The notes under the pieces were generated by a model. It was not told the origin of the DNA. It saw nothing but the letters and a program-made list of their open reading frames with translations, and ran no database searches. Below, one piece after another: positions 54,793 to 63,450 of a stretch of 64,000 bases of DNA. Where the stretch lies: contig NZ_CANMOO010000002.1 in NCBI RefSeq assembly GCF_947499585.1, positions 682,001 to 746,000 on the forward strand, read 5' to 3'. This stretch comes from an uncultured Allomuricauda sp. (GTDB lineage Bacteria; Bacteroidota; Bacteroidia; Flavobacteriales; Flavobacteriaceae). Every line of letters starts with the position of its first letter. Position 1 is the first letter of the stretch. Made by a program: the position numbers and the translations under genes.

Positions 54793-56478
54793 ATGGAGGA
54801 AGAAGTTAAATCGTTGAATTTTATTGAGCATATTGTTGAGGAAGATTTGGCAAATGGATATGGCAAGCAAGACTTGCGTTTTCGCTTTCCGCCAGAACCA
54901 AATGGATACCTCCATATAGGTCATGCAAGCTCTATTTGTCTAAATTTTGGATTAGGACTTAGATACAATGCGCCCGTGAACCTGCGCTTTGATGATACCA
55001 ACCCGGCAAAGGAGGAGAAAGAGTATGTGGACGCCATTAAAAAAGATGTTACTTGGCTGGGATATGAATGGGATACTGAGCGTTACGCCTCCGATTATTT
55101 TCAACAGCTCTATGATTGGGCCGTTGAGTTAATCAAACAAGGCAAAGCGTATGTTGACAGCCAGAGTTCTGAGGAAATGGCTGAGCAAAAAGGAACCCCT
55201 ACAGAAGCAGGAAAGGAAAGCCCATACAGGAATCGTTCCGTAGAAGAGAACTTATCTCTTTTTGAAGGGATGAAAAATGGGGATTTTGAAGAAGGAAAAC
55301 ATGTGCTACGCGCTAAGATTGACATGACCTCTTCTAATATGTTGATGCGGGACCCTATCATGTATCGTGTGCTGCACAAACCGCACCATAGAACAAATAC
55401 CGATTGGTGTATTTATCCTATGTATGATTGGACCCATGGTGAAAGCGATTATATAGAACAAGTCTCGCATTCTCTATGTACACTGGAATTTTTGCCGCAT
55501 AGAGAGCTATATAATTGGTTTTTAGACCAATTGGTAGATTCTAAAAAACTTCGCCCTAAACAACGTGAGTTTGCTAGAAGAAACCTTAGCCATACCGTTG
55601 TGAGCAAACGTAAATTATTACAATTGGTGGAGAGTGGCGTAGTTGATAGCTGGGACGATCCACGCATGCCAACCATATCAGGATTGCGACGAAGAGGATA
55701 TACTCCGGAATCTATCAGAAATTTTGCAGAAACTATCGGTATTGCCAAAAGAGAAAATGTAGTGGATGTTTCTTTGTTGGAATTTCATGTTAGAGAACAC
55801 CTGAACAAAATTGCTCCAAGAGTAATGGCCGTACTTAATCCACTAAAGGTGGTCATCACCAATTACGAGGAAGGCAAGGAAGAATGGCTAGAAGCAGAAA
55901 ACAATCCAGGGGATGAATCTGCGGGTAGTCGAGAAGTTCCATTTTCAAGAGAACTGTTCATAGAACAGGAAGATTTTAGAGAGGAAGCCAACCGCAAGTT
56001 TTTTAGATTAAAGCTTGGTGGTGAGGTTCGTCTTAAAAACGGATACATTATAAAAGCGGAAAGCTGCACCAAAGATGTTGAGGGAAACATAACAGAAGTT
56101 CAGTGCACTTATGACCCAAAGAGTAAAAGTGGCAGCGGCACGGAAGAAAGTTTACGAAAAGTAAAAGGAACCTTGCATTGGGTTTCCGTTCCACATGCCA
56201 TTAAAGCAGAAGTTCGGTTGTATGATCGCTTGTTCAGTGATGAAAATCCAGATGGACATAAGGACAAGGATTTTATGGATTTTGTAAACCCTGATTCTTT
56301 GGAAAAAATTACTGGATATTTAGAACCAAGTATGAAAAATGCAAAAGTTGGAGATAGATTTCAGTTTCAGCGTTTGGGATATTTTAATGTAGACACGGAT
56401 TCAACAAATGAAAATTTGGTTTTCAACAGAACGGTTACTTTAAGGGATACATGGGCCAAATTAGAGCAGAAATCTTAA
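54793..56478 (+). CDS. glnS: Glutaminyl-tRNA synthetase
   Basis: 561 residues, the usual size of bacterial GlnRS. The class I motifs are PPEPNGYLHIGHA (HIGH) and VVSKRKLLQL (the KMSKS equivalent), with LRFDDTNPAKEEKEYVDAI after the first and a typical two-barrel anticodon-binding C-terminus (VRLKNGYIIKAESCTKD, HWVSVPHAIKAEVRLYDRLF). It attaches glutamine to tRNA-Gln directly, as in most Bacteroidota. Start ATG at 54793 gives the conserved SLNFIEHIVEEDL. It is single-gene and convergent with the SPFH gene. Confidence 0.97.
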   Translation: MEEEVKSLNFIEHIVEEDLANGYGKQDLRFRFPPEPNGYLHIGHASSICLNFGLGLRYNAPVNLRFDDTNPAKEEKEYVDAIKKDVTWLGYEWDTERYASDYFQQLYDWAVELIKQGKAYVDSQSSEEMAEQKGTPTEAGKESPYRNRSVEENLSLFEGMKNGDFEEGKHVLRAKIDMTSSNMLMRDPIMYRVLHKPHHRTNTDWCIYPMYDWTHGESDYIEQVSHSLCTLEFLPHRELYNWFLDQLVDSKKLRPKQREFARRNLSHTVVSKRKLLQLVESGVVDSWDDPRMPTISGLRRRGYTPESIRNFAETIGIAKRENVVDVSLLEFHVREHLNKIAPRVMAVLNPLKVVITNYEEGKEEWLEAENNPGDESAGSREVPFSRELFIEQEDFREEANRKFFRLKLGGEVRLKNGYIIKAESCTKDVEGNITEVQCTYDPKSKSGSGTEESLRKVKGTLHWVSVPHAIKAEVRLYDRLFSDENPDGHKDKDFMDFVNPDSLEKITGYLEPSMKNAKVGDRFQFQRLGYFNVDTDSTNENLVFNRTVTLRDTWAKLEQKS

Positions 56479-56686
56479 CATAAGGTTTATCTATTCAAAA
56501 CCAACAATACCATTTGGTTTATTTATTAAAATGCGCTTGTTTTAAGGCGTTTTCAGGGCGTTTTCAAAAAGAGCAGATTAGATTCCTTGCTTTTTTTCAA
56601 AAGTTGGATGAGGGTCTTTAAAAAAAGGATTCGTGTAAATTTTGATGGTTCAAGTCTTGAGATAGAAATTTGATGTTATAAAAACA

Positions 56687-56714
56687 AAAAAGGGAGCAAT
56701 TGCGCTCCCTTTTT
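56687..56714. terminator. Terminator of the SPFH gene (bidirectional)
   Basis: GGGAGC (56692-56697) pairs with GCTCCC (56704-56709), extended by A5 against T5, with a 6-nt loop. It begins 21 nt after the SPFH stop on the minus strand and also lies 208 nt downstream of glnS on the plus strand. Confidence 0.85.
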
Positions 56715-56735
56715 AATTTGATAGTTTAGATAGGG

Positions 56736-57662
56736 CTACTCTTTTTTCTTCACATGGGTTTGCTTCATAGATTCCCCGATCATATTACTTGCCGTAAACG
56801 AGGCAACCATATTGTTGAGCATATCACTACCTGCTTGAGGAGAATTTGGCAGAAGAATTAAATTGGTGTTGGTTTCCTCCCCAATAGATTGTAAAGTGTC
56901 ATAATGTTGGGTCACTACAATTAGGGCAGATGCCTCTTGTGAGTTGATACCAACCTTGTTCAATACCTCAACAGATTCTTCCAGACCTCTGGCAATTTCG
57001 CGACGCTGATCTGCAATACCCTGTCCTTGCAGTCTTTTGCTTTCCGCTTCCGCTTTTGCTTTTTCCACAATTAAGATTCTAGCGGCGTCACCTTCAAATT
57101 GAGCGGCAATCTTTTCTCGTTCAGAAGCATTAATACGATTCATGGCTTCTTTTACTTGTGCATCCGGATCAATATCGGTTACCAAGGTTTTAATAATATC
57201 ATACCCGTATTCCAACATGGCTTCTTGTAATTCTGATTTTACGGCAATGGCGATATCATCTTTTTTTACAAAGACATCATCCAATTTCATTTTTGGAACC
57301 TCCGCACGAACCACATCAAAAACATAAGAAGTGATTTGATCATGTGGATATTCCAATTTATAGAACGCCTCGTAAACTTTAGATTTGATAACCACATATT
57401 GAACGGAAACCTTAAGTTTTACAAAAACATCATCTAGTGTTTTAGTTTCTACTATCACATCCAGTTGCTGAATTTTTAACCCAACACGGGTTACAATTCT
57501 ATCCACCAATGGAATTTTCATTTGCAAACCAGATTGGCGAATGCTTTGAAAACGGCCAAAGCGTTCAACAATAACCGCTGTTTGTTGTTTAACTATAAAG
57601 AAGGAAGAAAAGAGGATGATAAGCCCTACAAATATTAAAGGAATAAGAAGAAAGTTGCCCAT
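56736..57662 (-). CDS. SPFH (stomatin/QmcA-like) membrane protein
   Basis: 308 residues. One N-terminal transmembrane helix (LLIPLIFVGLIILFSSFFIV), the SPFH/band-7 domain (about 25-210) with TAVIVERFGRFQSIRQSGLQ and RAEVPKMKLDDVFVKKDDIA, and a coiled-coil region (about 180-250) rich in Ala, Glu and Lys (EKAKAEAESKRLQGQGIADQRREIARG). The C-terminus is TSLxG-like: SALIVVTQHYDTLQSIGEETNTNLILLPNSP. Such proteins form ring-like membrane microdomain scaffolds. The paired NfeD-type protein is not adjacent. Confidence 0.95.
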   Translation of the reverse strand: MGNFLLIPLIFVGLIILFSSFFIVKQQTAVIVERFGRFQSIRQSGLQMKIPLVDRIVTRVGLKIQQLDVIVETKTLDDVFVKLKVSVQYVVIKSKVYEAFYKLEYPHDQITSYVFDVVRAEVPKMKLDDVFVKKDDIAIAVKSELQEAMLEYGYDIIKTLVTDIDPDAQVKEAMNRINASEREKIAAQFEGDAARILIVEKAKAEAESKRLQGQGIADQRREIARGLEESVEVLNKVGINSQEASALIVVTQHYDTLQSIGEETNTNLILLPNSPQAGSDMLNNMVASFTASNMIGESMKQTHVKKKE

Positions 57663-57813
57663 AGCGTATAGATTTTAAGTTAAAGAGTTAAAGTACAAAA
57701 CTCTGTAAGATATAGGTAGTCAATAGTCAAGTTTTGTTACACATCCGTCAATTGATGGTTGTGATTTTTCATATCTTGTACTTACAATAGCTAGCAGTGA
57801 TTTTAACAAACCT

Positions 57814-57927
57814 ATGAGATTTAATTCAACCGAAAGAATTGGAGTAAATGCTACAGAAAGCATTTTCATCAGAGAATTTGATTGGATTTTTAGAGAACAA
57901 CCGATTGTTGATGTTGGAATTGATTGA
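57814..57927 (+). pseudogene. N-terminal remnant of a DUF4365 protein
   Basis: An ATG at 57814 opens a 37-codon frame containing NSTERIGVNATESIF, then DWIFREQPIVDVGID, directly followed by TGA. DUF4365 proteins typically begin with an R-x-G-x-x-A segment and continue W-I-F-R-E-Q-P-x-x-D-x-G-I-D, so the match is to the first conserved block only. The rest of the domain, normally over 100 residues, is missing; gltX begins 36 nt later on the other strand. This looks like debris of a lost accessory gene. A functional micro-protein is not excluded. Confidence 0.6.
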
Positions 57928-57963
57928 ATCGTCAAATGAGTTACTAATTATAATAACTAGACA

Positions 57964-59469
57964 CTACCCCAAAACCTCCAACGCCCTTTTAACCCTTCCA
58001 ACACTTTCTTCTTTTCCAATTAGAGCGAGAATATCAAAAATATGGGGCCCTTTAAGTTCTCCAACGATAACTAGACGTAGTGGACCCATCACTTTTCCAA
58101 AGGAAAGTTCATTGTCCGTAATCCATGCTTTTACATGGGTTTCAACACTTGCTGAGCTAAAGTCTTCGATGGCATCCAATATCTCAGCTACTTTTTGCAT
58201 CAATTGTGGCGTGTCTTCCTTCCACTGTTTTTTTACTGCTTTTTCATTGTAAGTGGCAGGAGCTTCAAAAAAGTAATTGCCCAATTCCCAAAAATCAGAG
58301 ACAAAATCTGCCCGTTCTTTTATTAGGGAGACGACCTTTTCAATATAATCACCGTCAAAAAAGGTCTCGACTGCGCTCGACCTGACAATAGGAGCAAACA
58401 ATTCAGCCAACTCAGCATCACTTTTCTGCTGTAGGTATTGATGATTGTACCACTTTGTTTTTTCTGGATCAAAACGTGCACCAGATTTGTTTACACGTTC
58501 CAAGCTAAAAGTTTCAATCAATTCTTCTAAAGAAAAGAGTTCTTGTTCCGTACCGGGATTCCAACCGAGCATGGCCAAAAAGTTGACCACTGCTTCTGGA
58601 AAATACCCTGCTTCACGGTACCCTTGAGATTCGTTCCATGATAACGGAAAAACAGGAAAGTCTCCTTTTTCACCATCACGCTTGCTCAGTTTTCCTTTAC
58701 CAACAGGTTTCATGATAAGGGGCAAGTGCGCAAAATCCGGAGCCTTCCAATCAAAAGCATTATATAATAATTGATGAAGTGCTAAAGAAGGAAGCCATTC
58801 TTCACCACGAATTACATGTGTGATTTCCATCAGATGGTCATCCACAATATTCGCTAAATGATAGGTTGGCATGCCATCACTTTTAAAAAGGATTTTATCG
58901 TCAAGAACATTGGTGTCTATTTTAATTTCACCGCGGATGATATCTTGCAATACCAATTCTTCATCTTGAGGCGATTTAAAACGAATGACATAATCTTCCC
59001 CTGCATCCAATTTCTGTTGCGTCTCTTCTGCCGTTAATGAAAGCGAATTGGAAAGCTTTAATCGGTTGTGCCAATTATAAATAAAGGTCTTGCCTTTCTC
59101 CTCGTGATCTTTACGGTGAAAGTCTAATCGTTCTGAGGTATCAAATGCATAATATGCATGTCCTTTTTCAATCAGCTGTATGGCATAGGACTTGTACAGG
59201 TGTTTCCGCTCACTTTGTCTGTAAGGGCCAAAGTTTCCTTCCTTCCCAGGGCCTTCATCAAAAGGAATCCCGCACCAGTTTAGGGCTTCTGCAATATATT
59301 CTTCGGCACCTTCTACATATCGGTTTTGGTCCGTATCCTCTATACGAAGCACAAAATCACCATCATGTTTTTTGGCAAACAAATAATTGAACAAAGCGGT
59401 ACGTACACCACCTATATGCAATGGCCCAGTTGGGCTGGGAGCAAAACGAACCCGTACTTTTTGACTCAT
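57964..59469 (-). CDS. gltX: Glutamyl-tRNA synthetase
   Basis: 501 residues. Signatures PSPTGPLHIGGVRTALFNYL (HIGH) and KLSKRDGEKG (KMSKS), plus FVLRIEDTDQNRYV near the N-terminus; the C-terminal anticodon-binding domain follows. It charges tRNA-Glu. An unusual short segment (about residues 361-369, IVRSSAVETF) is encoded by a repeat-like 25-bp insertion described separately. A promoter element TATCTTTG lies 20 nt upstream of the ATG. No neighbour is co-transcribed with it. Confidence 0.97.
   Translation of the reverse strand: MSQKVRVRFAPSPTGPLHIGGVRTALFNYLFAKKHDGDFVLRIEDTDQNRYVEGAEEYIAEALNWCGIPFDEGPGKEGNFGPYRQSERKHLYKSYAIQLIEKGHAYYAFDTSERLDFHRKDHEEKGKTFIYNWHNRLKLSNSLSLTAEETQQKLDAGEDYVIRFKSPQDEELVLQDIIRGEIKIDTNVLDDKILFKSDGMPTYHLANIVDDHLMEITHVIRGEEWLPSLALHQLLYNAFDWKAPDFAHLPLIMKPVGKGKLSKRDGEKGDFPVFPLSWNESQGYREAGYFPEAVVNFLAMLGWNPGTEQELFSLEELIETFSLERVNKSGARFDPEKTKWYNHQYLQQKSDAELAELFAPIVRSSAVETFFDGDYIEKVVSLIKERADFVSDFWELGNYFFEAPATYNEKAVKKQWKEDTPQLMQKVAEILDAIEDFSSASVETHVKAWITDNELSFGKVMGPLRLVIVGELKGPHIFDILALIGKEESVGRVKRALEVLG
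58363..58387. repeat. In-frame copy of a flavobacterial TCGA-x6-TCGA interspersed repeat in gltX
   Basis: 25 bp reading (plus strand) GGTCTCGACTGCGCTCGACC then TGACA, with a TCGA-CTGCGC-TCGA inverted repeat. On the other strand its core is GTCGAGCGCAGTCGAGAC, a word I recognise as a frequent intergenic repeat in Bacteroidota genomes. Here it is inside gltX and its length keeps the frame. I saw no second copy in this window. Confidence 0.55.
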
Positions 59470-59488
59470 GCTATACTAAATTGAGCCG

Positions 59489-59496
59489 CAAAGATA
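59489..59496 (-). promoter_or_regulatory. Putative -7 element (TATCTTTG) of gltX
   Basis: Minus strand 59496-59489 reads TATCTTTG, identical to the rnpA -7 element, 19 nt before the gltX ATG. The -33 TTG is not obvious. Confidence 0.55.
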
Positions 59497-59601
59497 CTAC
59501 TTGGTGCAGTACTAGAAAACTGTTGAGGGAATGTGTTTTAACAAAAAGTTTTCAGGACTATTCGGTGCTATCGGGTATCTTGGTAGTAAATATGGTGGAT
59601 T

Positions 59602-62600
59602 TTGAATAGTTATCAGAAGATACTCGGCAAGCTCAACGAGTTTACCAAGAGATATTATACCAAGCAATTGATTAAGGGAAGCTTGCTGTTTTTGGCAATT
59701 GGACTCTTGTTTTTGTTGGGGGTAATGTCTTTGGAATACATGCTTTGGTTAAATCAAGATTGGCGCCTTGTGTTGTTCTTGATTTTTCTATTGGTTGAAC
59801 TGTTCTTGATGTACAAATTTATCCTGGTTCCTTTATTTTTTCTTTTTAGGATTAGAAAGGGAATATCCAATAAAGAGGCTTCGCTATTGATAGGGAAGCA
59901 TTTTCCACAAATTGACGATAAGCTGTATAATTTATTGGAGTTAGCCGAAGACAAGTCGGCATCAGAACTTTTATTGGCCAGTATTGAACAGCGAAGTGAA
60001 GGCTTGAGCAATGTCTCTTTTGGCAAAGCAATAGATTTTAAGGAGAGCTTCAAATATGCTAAGTATGCGGTGATTCCCCTTGGTATTCTTGGCTTTATAT
60101 GGCTGTCGGGAAACATTGTGTCATTTTTTAATTCATACAAAAGGGTAGTCAACTATGATTTAGCTTTTGAGCGGCCTGCGCCTTTTGCTTTTCAAGTTTT
60201 AAATGAGAAGTTGGAGGTTTTGGACAATGAACCCTTGACCATTCAGGTGACTACAAATGGTGACGTAAAACCAGAGAATGTTTTTATGGTAGTCAACGGT
60301 GAAGAATTGTTGCTCAAAAATCTTAATGGTATTTACACCCATACATTTGAAGCGCCGGTTAGGGAGAGTGATTTTTACTTGACTGCTAATGGTTGGAGCT
60401 CTAAAAGCTATACCATACGAAGTTTTAGAACACCGGCTTTGTTGGATTTTAAAATGCAATTAAACTTTCCGAAGTATACACAACGAACGGCAGAGCTTGT
60501 TACCGGAACGGGAAACGCCGTCATTCCAGAAGGTACTCAGGTAACATGGAATATTGAAGGAAAGCATGTTGATGAAATCAATATTTCTGCAAGGGATACT
60601 ACAGTTGCTTTTAACAAAGAAAAAAATGTCTTTGCTTATACGGATGGTGTGTATAATGATTTTTCATATGAGCTGAGCACGTCAAATGGCAATGTAAAGA
60701 ACTTTGAAAAACTCGGATATCAATTGGAAGTTGTAAAGGATGCATATCCATCGGTTGAGGTGAGCCAGGTGTTGGACTCTATTAACCCTAACCAGTCTTT
60801 TTACACAGGCCAAGCTGCGGATGATTATAAGGTAAGTAAGATACGTGCGGTTTGTTATCCATCAGACAATAATCAAGATACACAAAGAGTGCTTTTAGAA
60901 TCTCCAAATAGCAATGTGCACCAGTTTTATTATACGTTTCCGTCTGGTTTTGCTTTGGAAAAGGGCAAGAGCTACAAATTGTACTTTGAAATCGTTGATA
61001 ATGATGGACTTAGAAAGGGTAAAGTTACCAAAAGCAAGACATTTAGCACATCACTTTTTGATAATAATCAATTGAAAAACAAAGAGTTAGAGTTTCAGAA
61101 TACTGTTTTGAACAAGATGGATAAATCTCTGGAAAAATATAAGGAACAGCAGGAGACACTTTCAAAAATCAATGACAAGCAAAAGGAGGAAAAGACCTTA
61201 AACTTTGATGACAAGAATGAGATACGGGATTTTTTACAAAAACAGGAACAGCAGGAACAGTTGATGGAGAAGTTCAGTAAACAGCTAAAAGAAAGCTTGA
61301 ACAAGGAGGACAGTTCAGATGAAAGAAAGAAGATGCTACAGGAAAGATTGGAACGACAGGAGTTGGAAGCAAGAAAAAATGAGAAGCTACTGGATGAGTT
61401 GAACAAGCTAGCGGATAAAATAGATAAGGAAGAGTTAAAGAAGAAGTTAGAAGAACTTGGAAAGAAACAGAGTTCAAGTGCCCGCAATTTGGAGCAGATT
61501 TTGGAGCTTACCAAGCGCTATTATGTAACGGAGAAAATGGCACAGTTATCTAAAGAGCTTGATGAATTATCAGAGAAACAAGAAAAGCTTTCGGAGGATG
61601 ATAGTGCAATTTCTGAGGAAGAAAAGAAACAACAAAAATTGAACGAAGATTTTAAAGAATTGGCCAAGGAGTTGGATGAACTTAAAAAGGATAATGAGAA
61701 CTTGAAAAAGCCAATGGGCATAAATGTTAAGGATAAAGACAAAGAAAGCGTTGAGGAAGATCAGAAAAAGGCGTTGGACGAACTAAATAAGAGTAAGGAA
61801 GAACAAGAAAATTCGGAAGAAGAAAAAAGTAAAGCTGCTAAGAGCAAGGCTGGCCAAAAACAGAAATCTGCTGCCCAAAAGATGAAAGAGATGAGTAAAT
61901 CATTACAACAAAGCTCTATGGGCGGTGGGGGTTCTTCCATTACTGAAGATGCTGAAATGTTGAGACAAATTTTAGATAATTTGGTGACCTTTTCTTTCAA
62001 GCAGGAGAAACTATTTGAGAATGTAGAAAGTTCAGACGTTGACGTTTCTCAATTTTCTAGAACTGTAAGAGATCAAAAGGAACTAAGAAGATTGTTTGAG
62101 CATGTGGATGACAGCTTATTTGCATTATCACTTCGCAGAGCGGAGCTATCTGAGTTTGTGAATGAACAAATAACGGAGGTATATTATAACATTGATAAGT
62201 CACTGGAGAGTATCGCCGAAAGCCAGGTTTTTCAGGGGGCATCATATCAACAATATGTTATTAATGCGACAAATGCATTGGCTGATTTCTTGGCGAATAT
62301 TCTTGACAATATGCAACAGAACATGAAACCTGGGCAAGGCAGCGGTCAGGGAGGCGGTGATTTTCAGCTACCCGATATCATTAAGGGACAGCAGGATGTT
62401 CAAGAGAAGATGGGGAGTTCTGGTAAGCATAGCAAAGGTAAATCAGGGCAGGAAGGAAAAGAAGGAGAAGGTCAAAAGGGAGAAGGCGAAAAGCAAGGTT
62501 CTGGGGATAAAGGTCAGGAAGGTACTCAGGGCAAAAAAGGAGAAGGAGAAGGTGGCCAAGGCGGTAACGGACAACAAGGAAATGAAAAGGGTAATGGAGG

Positions 62601-63036
62601 CCAAAGTGGTGAGGGGGAAATGGGATTGGAAGAAATTTATGAAATCTACAAGGAGCAACAATATATTCGCCAACAGCTGGAAAAGCAGTTGAATGATTTA
62701 ATAAACAACGCTGACAGGAATCTGGCCAAAAAACTTATCCAGCAAATGGAGGATTTTGAGAATGATTTATTGGAGAACGGAATTACACAACGGACAAGGA
62801 ATAAAGTGAATACGATTCAACATGAATTATTAAAGCTTAAGAATGCAACTTTAAAACAAGGCAAGAAAAAGGAAAGAGAAAGCAACACCAATCTTAATAA
62901 TTTCACTAACCCTATTACTACAAAGCCAGAGTTGCTTAAGGAATACCAGAACGACATTGAAATATTAAATAGACAAGCACTACCTTTGCGGCAAAATTAC
63001 GAAAAGAAGGTAAAGGTTTATTTTAAGAATGATTGA
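59602..63036 (+). CDS. DUF4175 family membrane protein
   Basis: 1144 residues; TTG start, since the first in-frame ATG lies inside the membrane region. Two transmembrane helices near the N-terminus (about 28-75) and a third near 155-178 precede a beta-rich extracytoplasmic-type domain (about 195-490). Then comes a very long charged helical region (about 490-800, rich in Lys, Glu and Gln), a GGGG linker, a helical region (about 800-905), and a Gly/Gln/Lys/Glu low-complexity tract (about 909-1007) before a final coiled coil. DUF4175 is a Bacteroidota family of unknown function often next to ybeY and mnmG. The stop overlaps the ybeY start by 8 nt. Confidence 0.93.
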   Translation: MNSYQKILGKLNEFTKRYYTKQLIKGSLLFLAIGLLFLLGVMSLEYMLWLNQDWRLVLFLIFLLVELFLMYKFILVPLFFLFRIRKGISNKEASLLIGKHFPQIDDKLYNLLELAEDKSASELLLASIEQRSEGLSNVSFGKAIDFKESFKYAKYAVIPLGILGFIWLSGNIVSFFNSYKRVVNYDLAFERPAPFAFQVLNEKLEVLDNEPLTIQVTTNGDVKPENVFMVVNGEELLLKNLNGIYTHTFEAPVRESDFYLTANGWSSKSYTIRSFRTPALLDFKMQLNFPKYTQRTAELVTGTGNAVIPEGTQVTWNIEGKHVDEINISARDTTVAFNKEKNVFAYTDGVYNDFSYELSTSNGNVKNFEKLGYQLEVVKDAYPSVEVSQVLDSINPNQSFYTGQAADDYKVSKIRAVCYPSDNNQDTQRVLLESPNSNVHQFYYTFPSGFALEKGKSYKLYFEIVDNDGLRKGKVTKSKTFSTSLFDNNQLKNKELEFQNTVLNKMDKSLEKYKEQQETLSKINDKQKEEKTLNFDDKNEIRDFLQKQEQQEQLMEKFSKQLKESLNKEDSSDERKKMLQERLERQELEARKNEKLLDELNKLADKIDKEELKKKLEELGKKQSSSARNLEQILELTKRYYVTEKMAQLSKELDELSEKQEKLSEDDSAISEEEKKQQKLNEDFKELAKELDELKKDNENLKKPMGINVKDKDKESVEEDQKKALDELNKSKEEQENSEEEKSKAAKSKAGQKQKSAAQKMKEMSKSLQQSSMGGGGSSITEDAEMLRQILDNLVTFSFKQEKLFENVESSDVDVSQFSRTVRDQKELRRLFEHVDDSLFALSLRRAELSEFVNEQITEVYYNIDKSLESIAESQVFQGASYQQYVINATNALADFLANILDNMQQNMKPGQGSGQGGGDFQLPDIIKGQQDVQEKMGSSGKHSKGKSGQEGKEGEGQKGEGEKQGSGDKGQEGTQGKKGEGEGGQGGNGQQGNEKGNGGQSGEGEMGLEEIYEIYKEQQYIRQQLEKQLNDLINNADRNLAKKLIQQMEDFENDLLENGITQRTRNKVNTIQHELLKLKNATLKQGKKKERESNTNLNNFTNPITTKPELLKEYQNDIEILNRQALPLRQNYEKKVKVYFKND
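62330..62625 (+). repeat. Low-complexity Gly/Gln/Lys/Glu coding tract in the DUF4175 gene
   Basis: Purine-rich imperfect repetition encoding units such as GKEGEGQKGEGEKQGSG, GDKGQEGTQGKKGEGEG and GNGQQGNEKGNG. It forms a flexible hydrophilic linker without fixed period. Such DNA is prone to length variation. Confidence 0.7.
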
Positions 63037-63448
63037 TTTCCATTTTGAGTCAGACTTTGTTTTAAATGATAAAACCCAATATTCCGATTGGGTTACTAGA
63101 ATTATAGAATCTGAAGGCTTTACAGAGAGGCAATTGGACTATGTTTTTTGTACGGATGATTACCTACTAAACATCAATCAGGAGTATTTAAATCACGACA
63201 CCTATACTGATATAATTACGTTTGATTATTCGGACGGCAGGGCACTTTCAGGAGATATTTTTATTTCAACGGAAAGGGTCACAGAGAATGCCAAAGCGTA
63301 CAAGGTAAGTTTAGAAGAAGAACTCTTAAGGGTAATGAGTCATGGCGTGTTGCATCTTATGGGCTTTGGAGACAAGACGAATGAAGAGCGAGAATTGATG
63401 CGGATTAAAGAAGAAGAAAAGATAAAATTGTTCCACGTGGAACACTAG
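63029..63448 (+). CDS. ybeY: Endoribonuclease YbeY (rRNA maturation factor)
   Basis: 139 residues. A zinc-dependent endoribonuclease for 16S rRNA 3'-end maturation and ribosome quality control. The conserved motif is SHGVLHLMGFGDKTNEE: the first two zinc ligands (H-x3-H) are present, while the third His of the standard H-x3-H-x5-H motif is Asp, as I recall for Bacteroidota YbeY. NINQEYLNHDTYTDIITFDY is the other family signature. The start overlaps the DUF4175 gene by 8 nt; the stop lies 2 nt before mnmG. A parS-like palindrome forms its last codons (LFHVEH). Confidence 0.95.
   Translation: MIDFHFESDFVLNDKTQYSDWVTRIIESEGFTERQLDYVFCTDDYLLNINQEYLNHDTYTDIITFDYSDGRALSGDIFISTERVTENAKAYKVSLEEELLRVMSHGVLHLMGFGDKTNEERELMRIKEEEKIKLFHVEH
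63429..63444. promoter_or_regulatory. parS-like ParB binding site
   Basis: TGTTCCACGTGGAACA is a perfect 16-bp palindrome and a member of the canonical parS consensus TGTTNCACGTGNAACA used by chromosomal ParB proteins. It lies in the end of ybeY, 6 nt before the mnmG ATG. parS sites cluster near the replication origin in many bacteria. Confidence 0.8.
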
Positions 63449-63450
63449 AT

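Noticed and set aside
57720..57935. 71-codon minus-strand frame between the SPFH and gltX genes
   Set aside because: It is antisense to the DUF4365 remnant, which gives a recognisable conserved motif on the plus strand.
58360..58390. Frameshift or pseudogene in gltX caused by the repeat
   Set aside because: The frame is intact on both sides, and the HIGH, KMSKS and C-terminal regions are complete.
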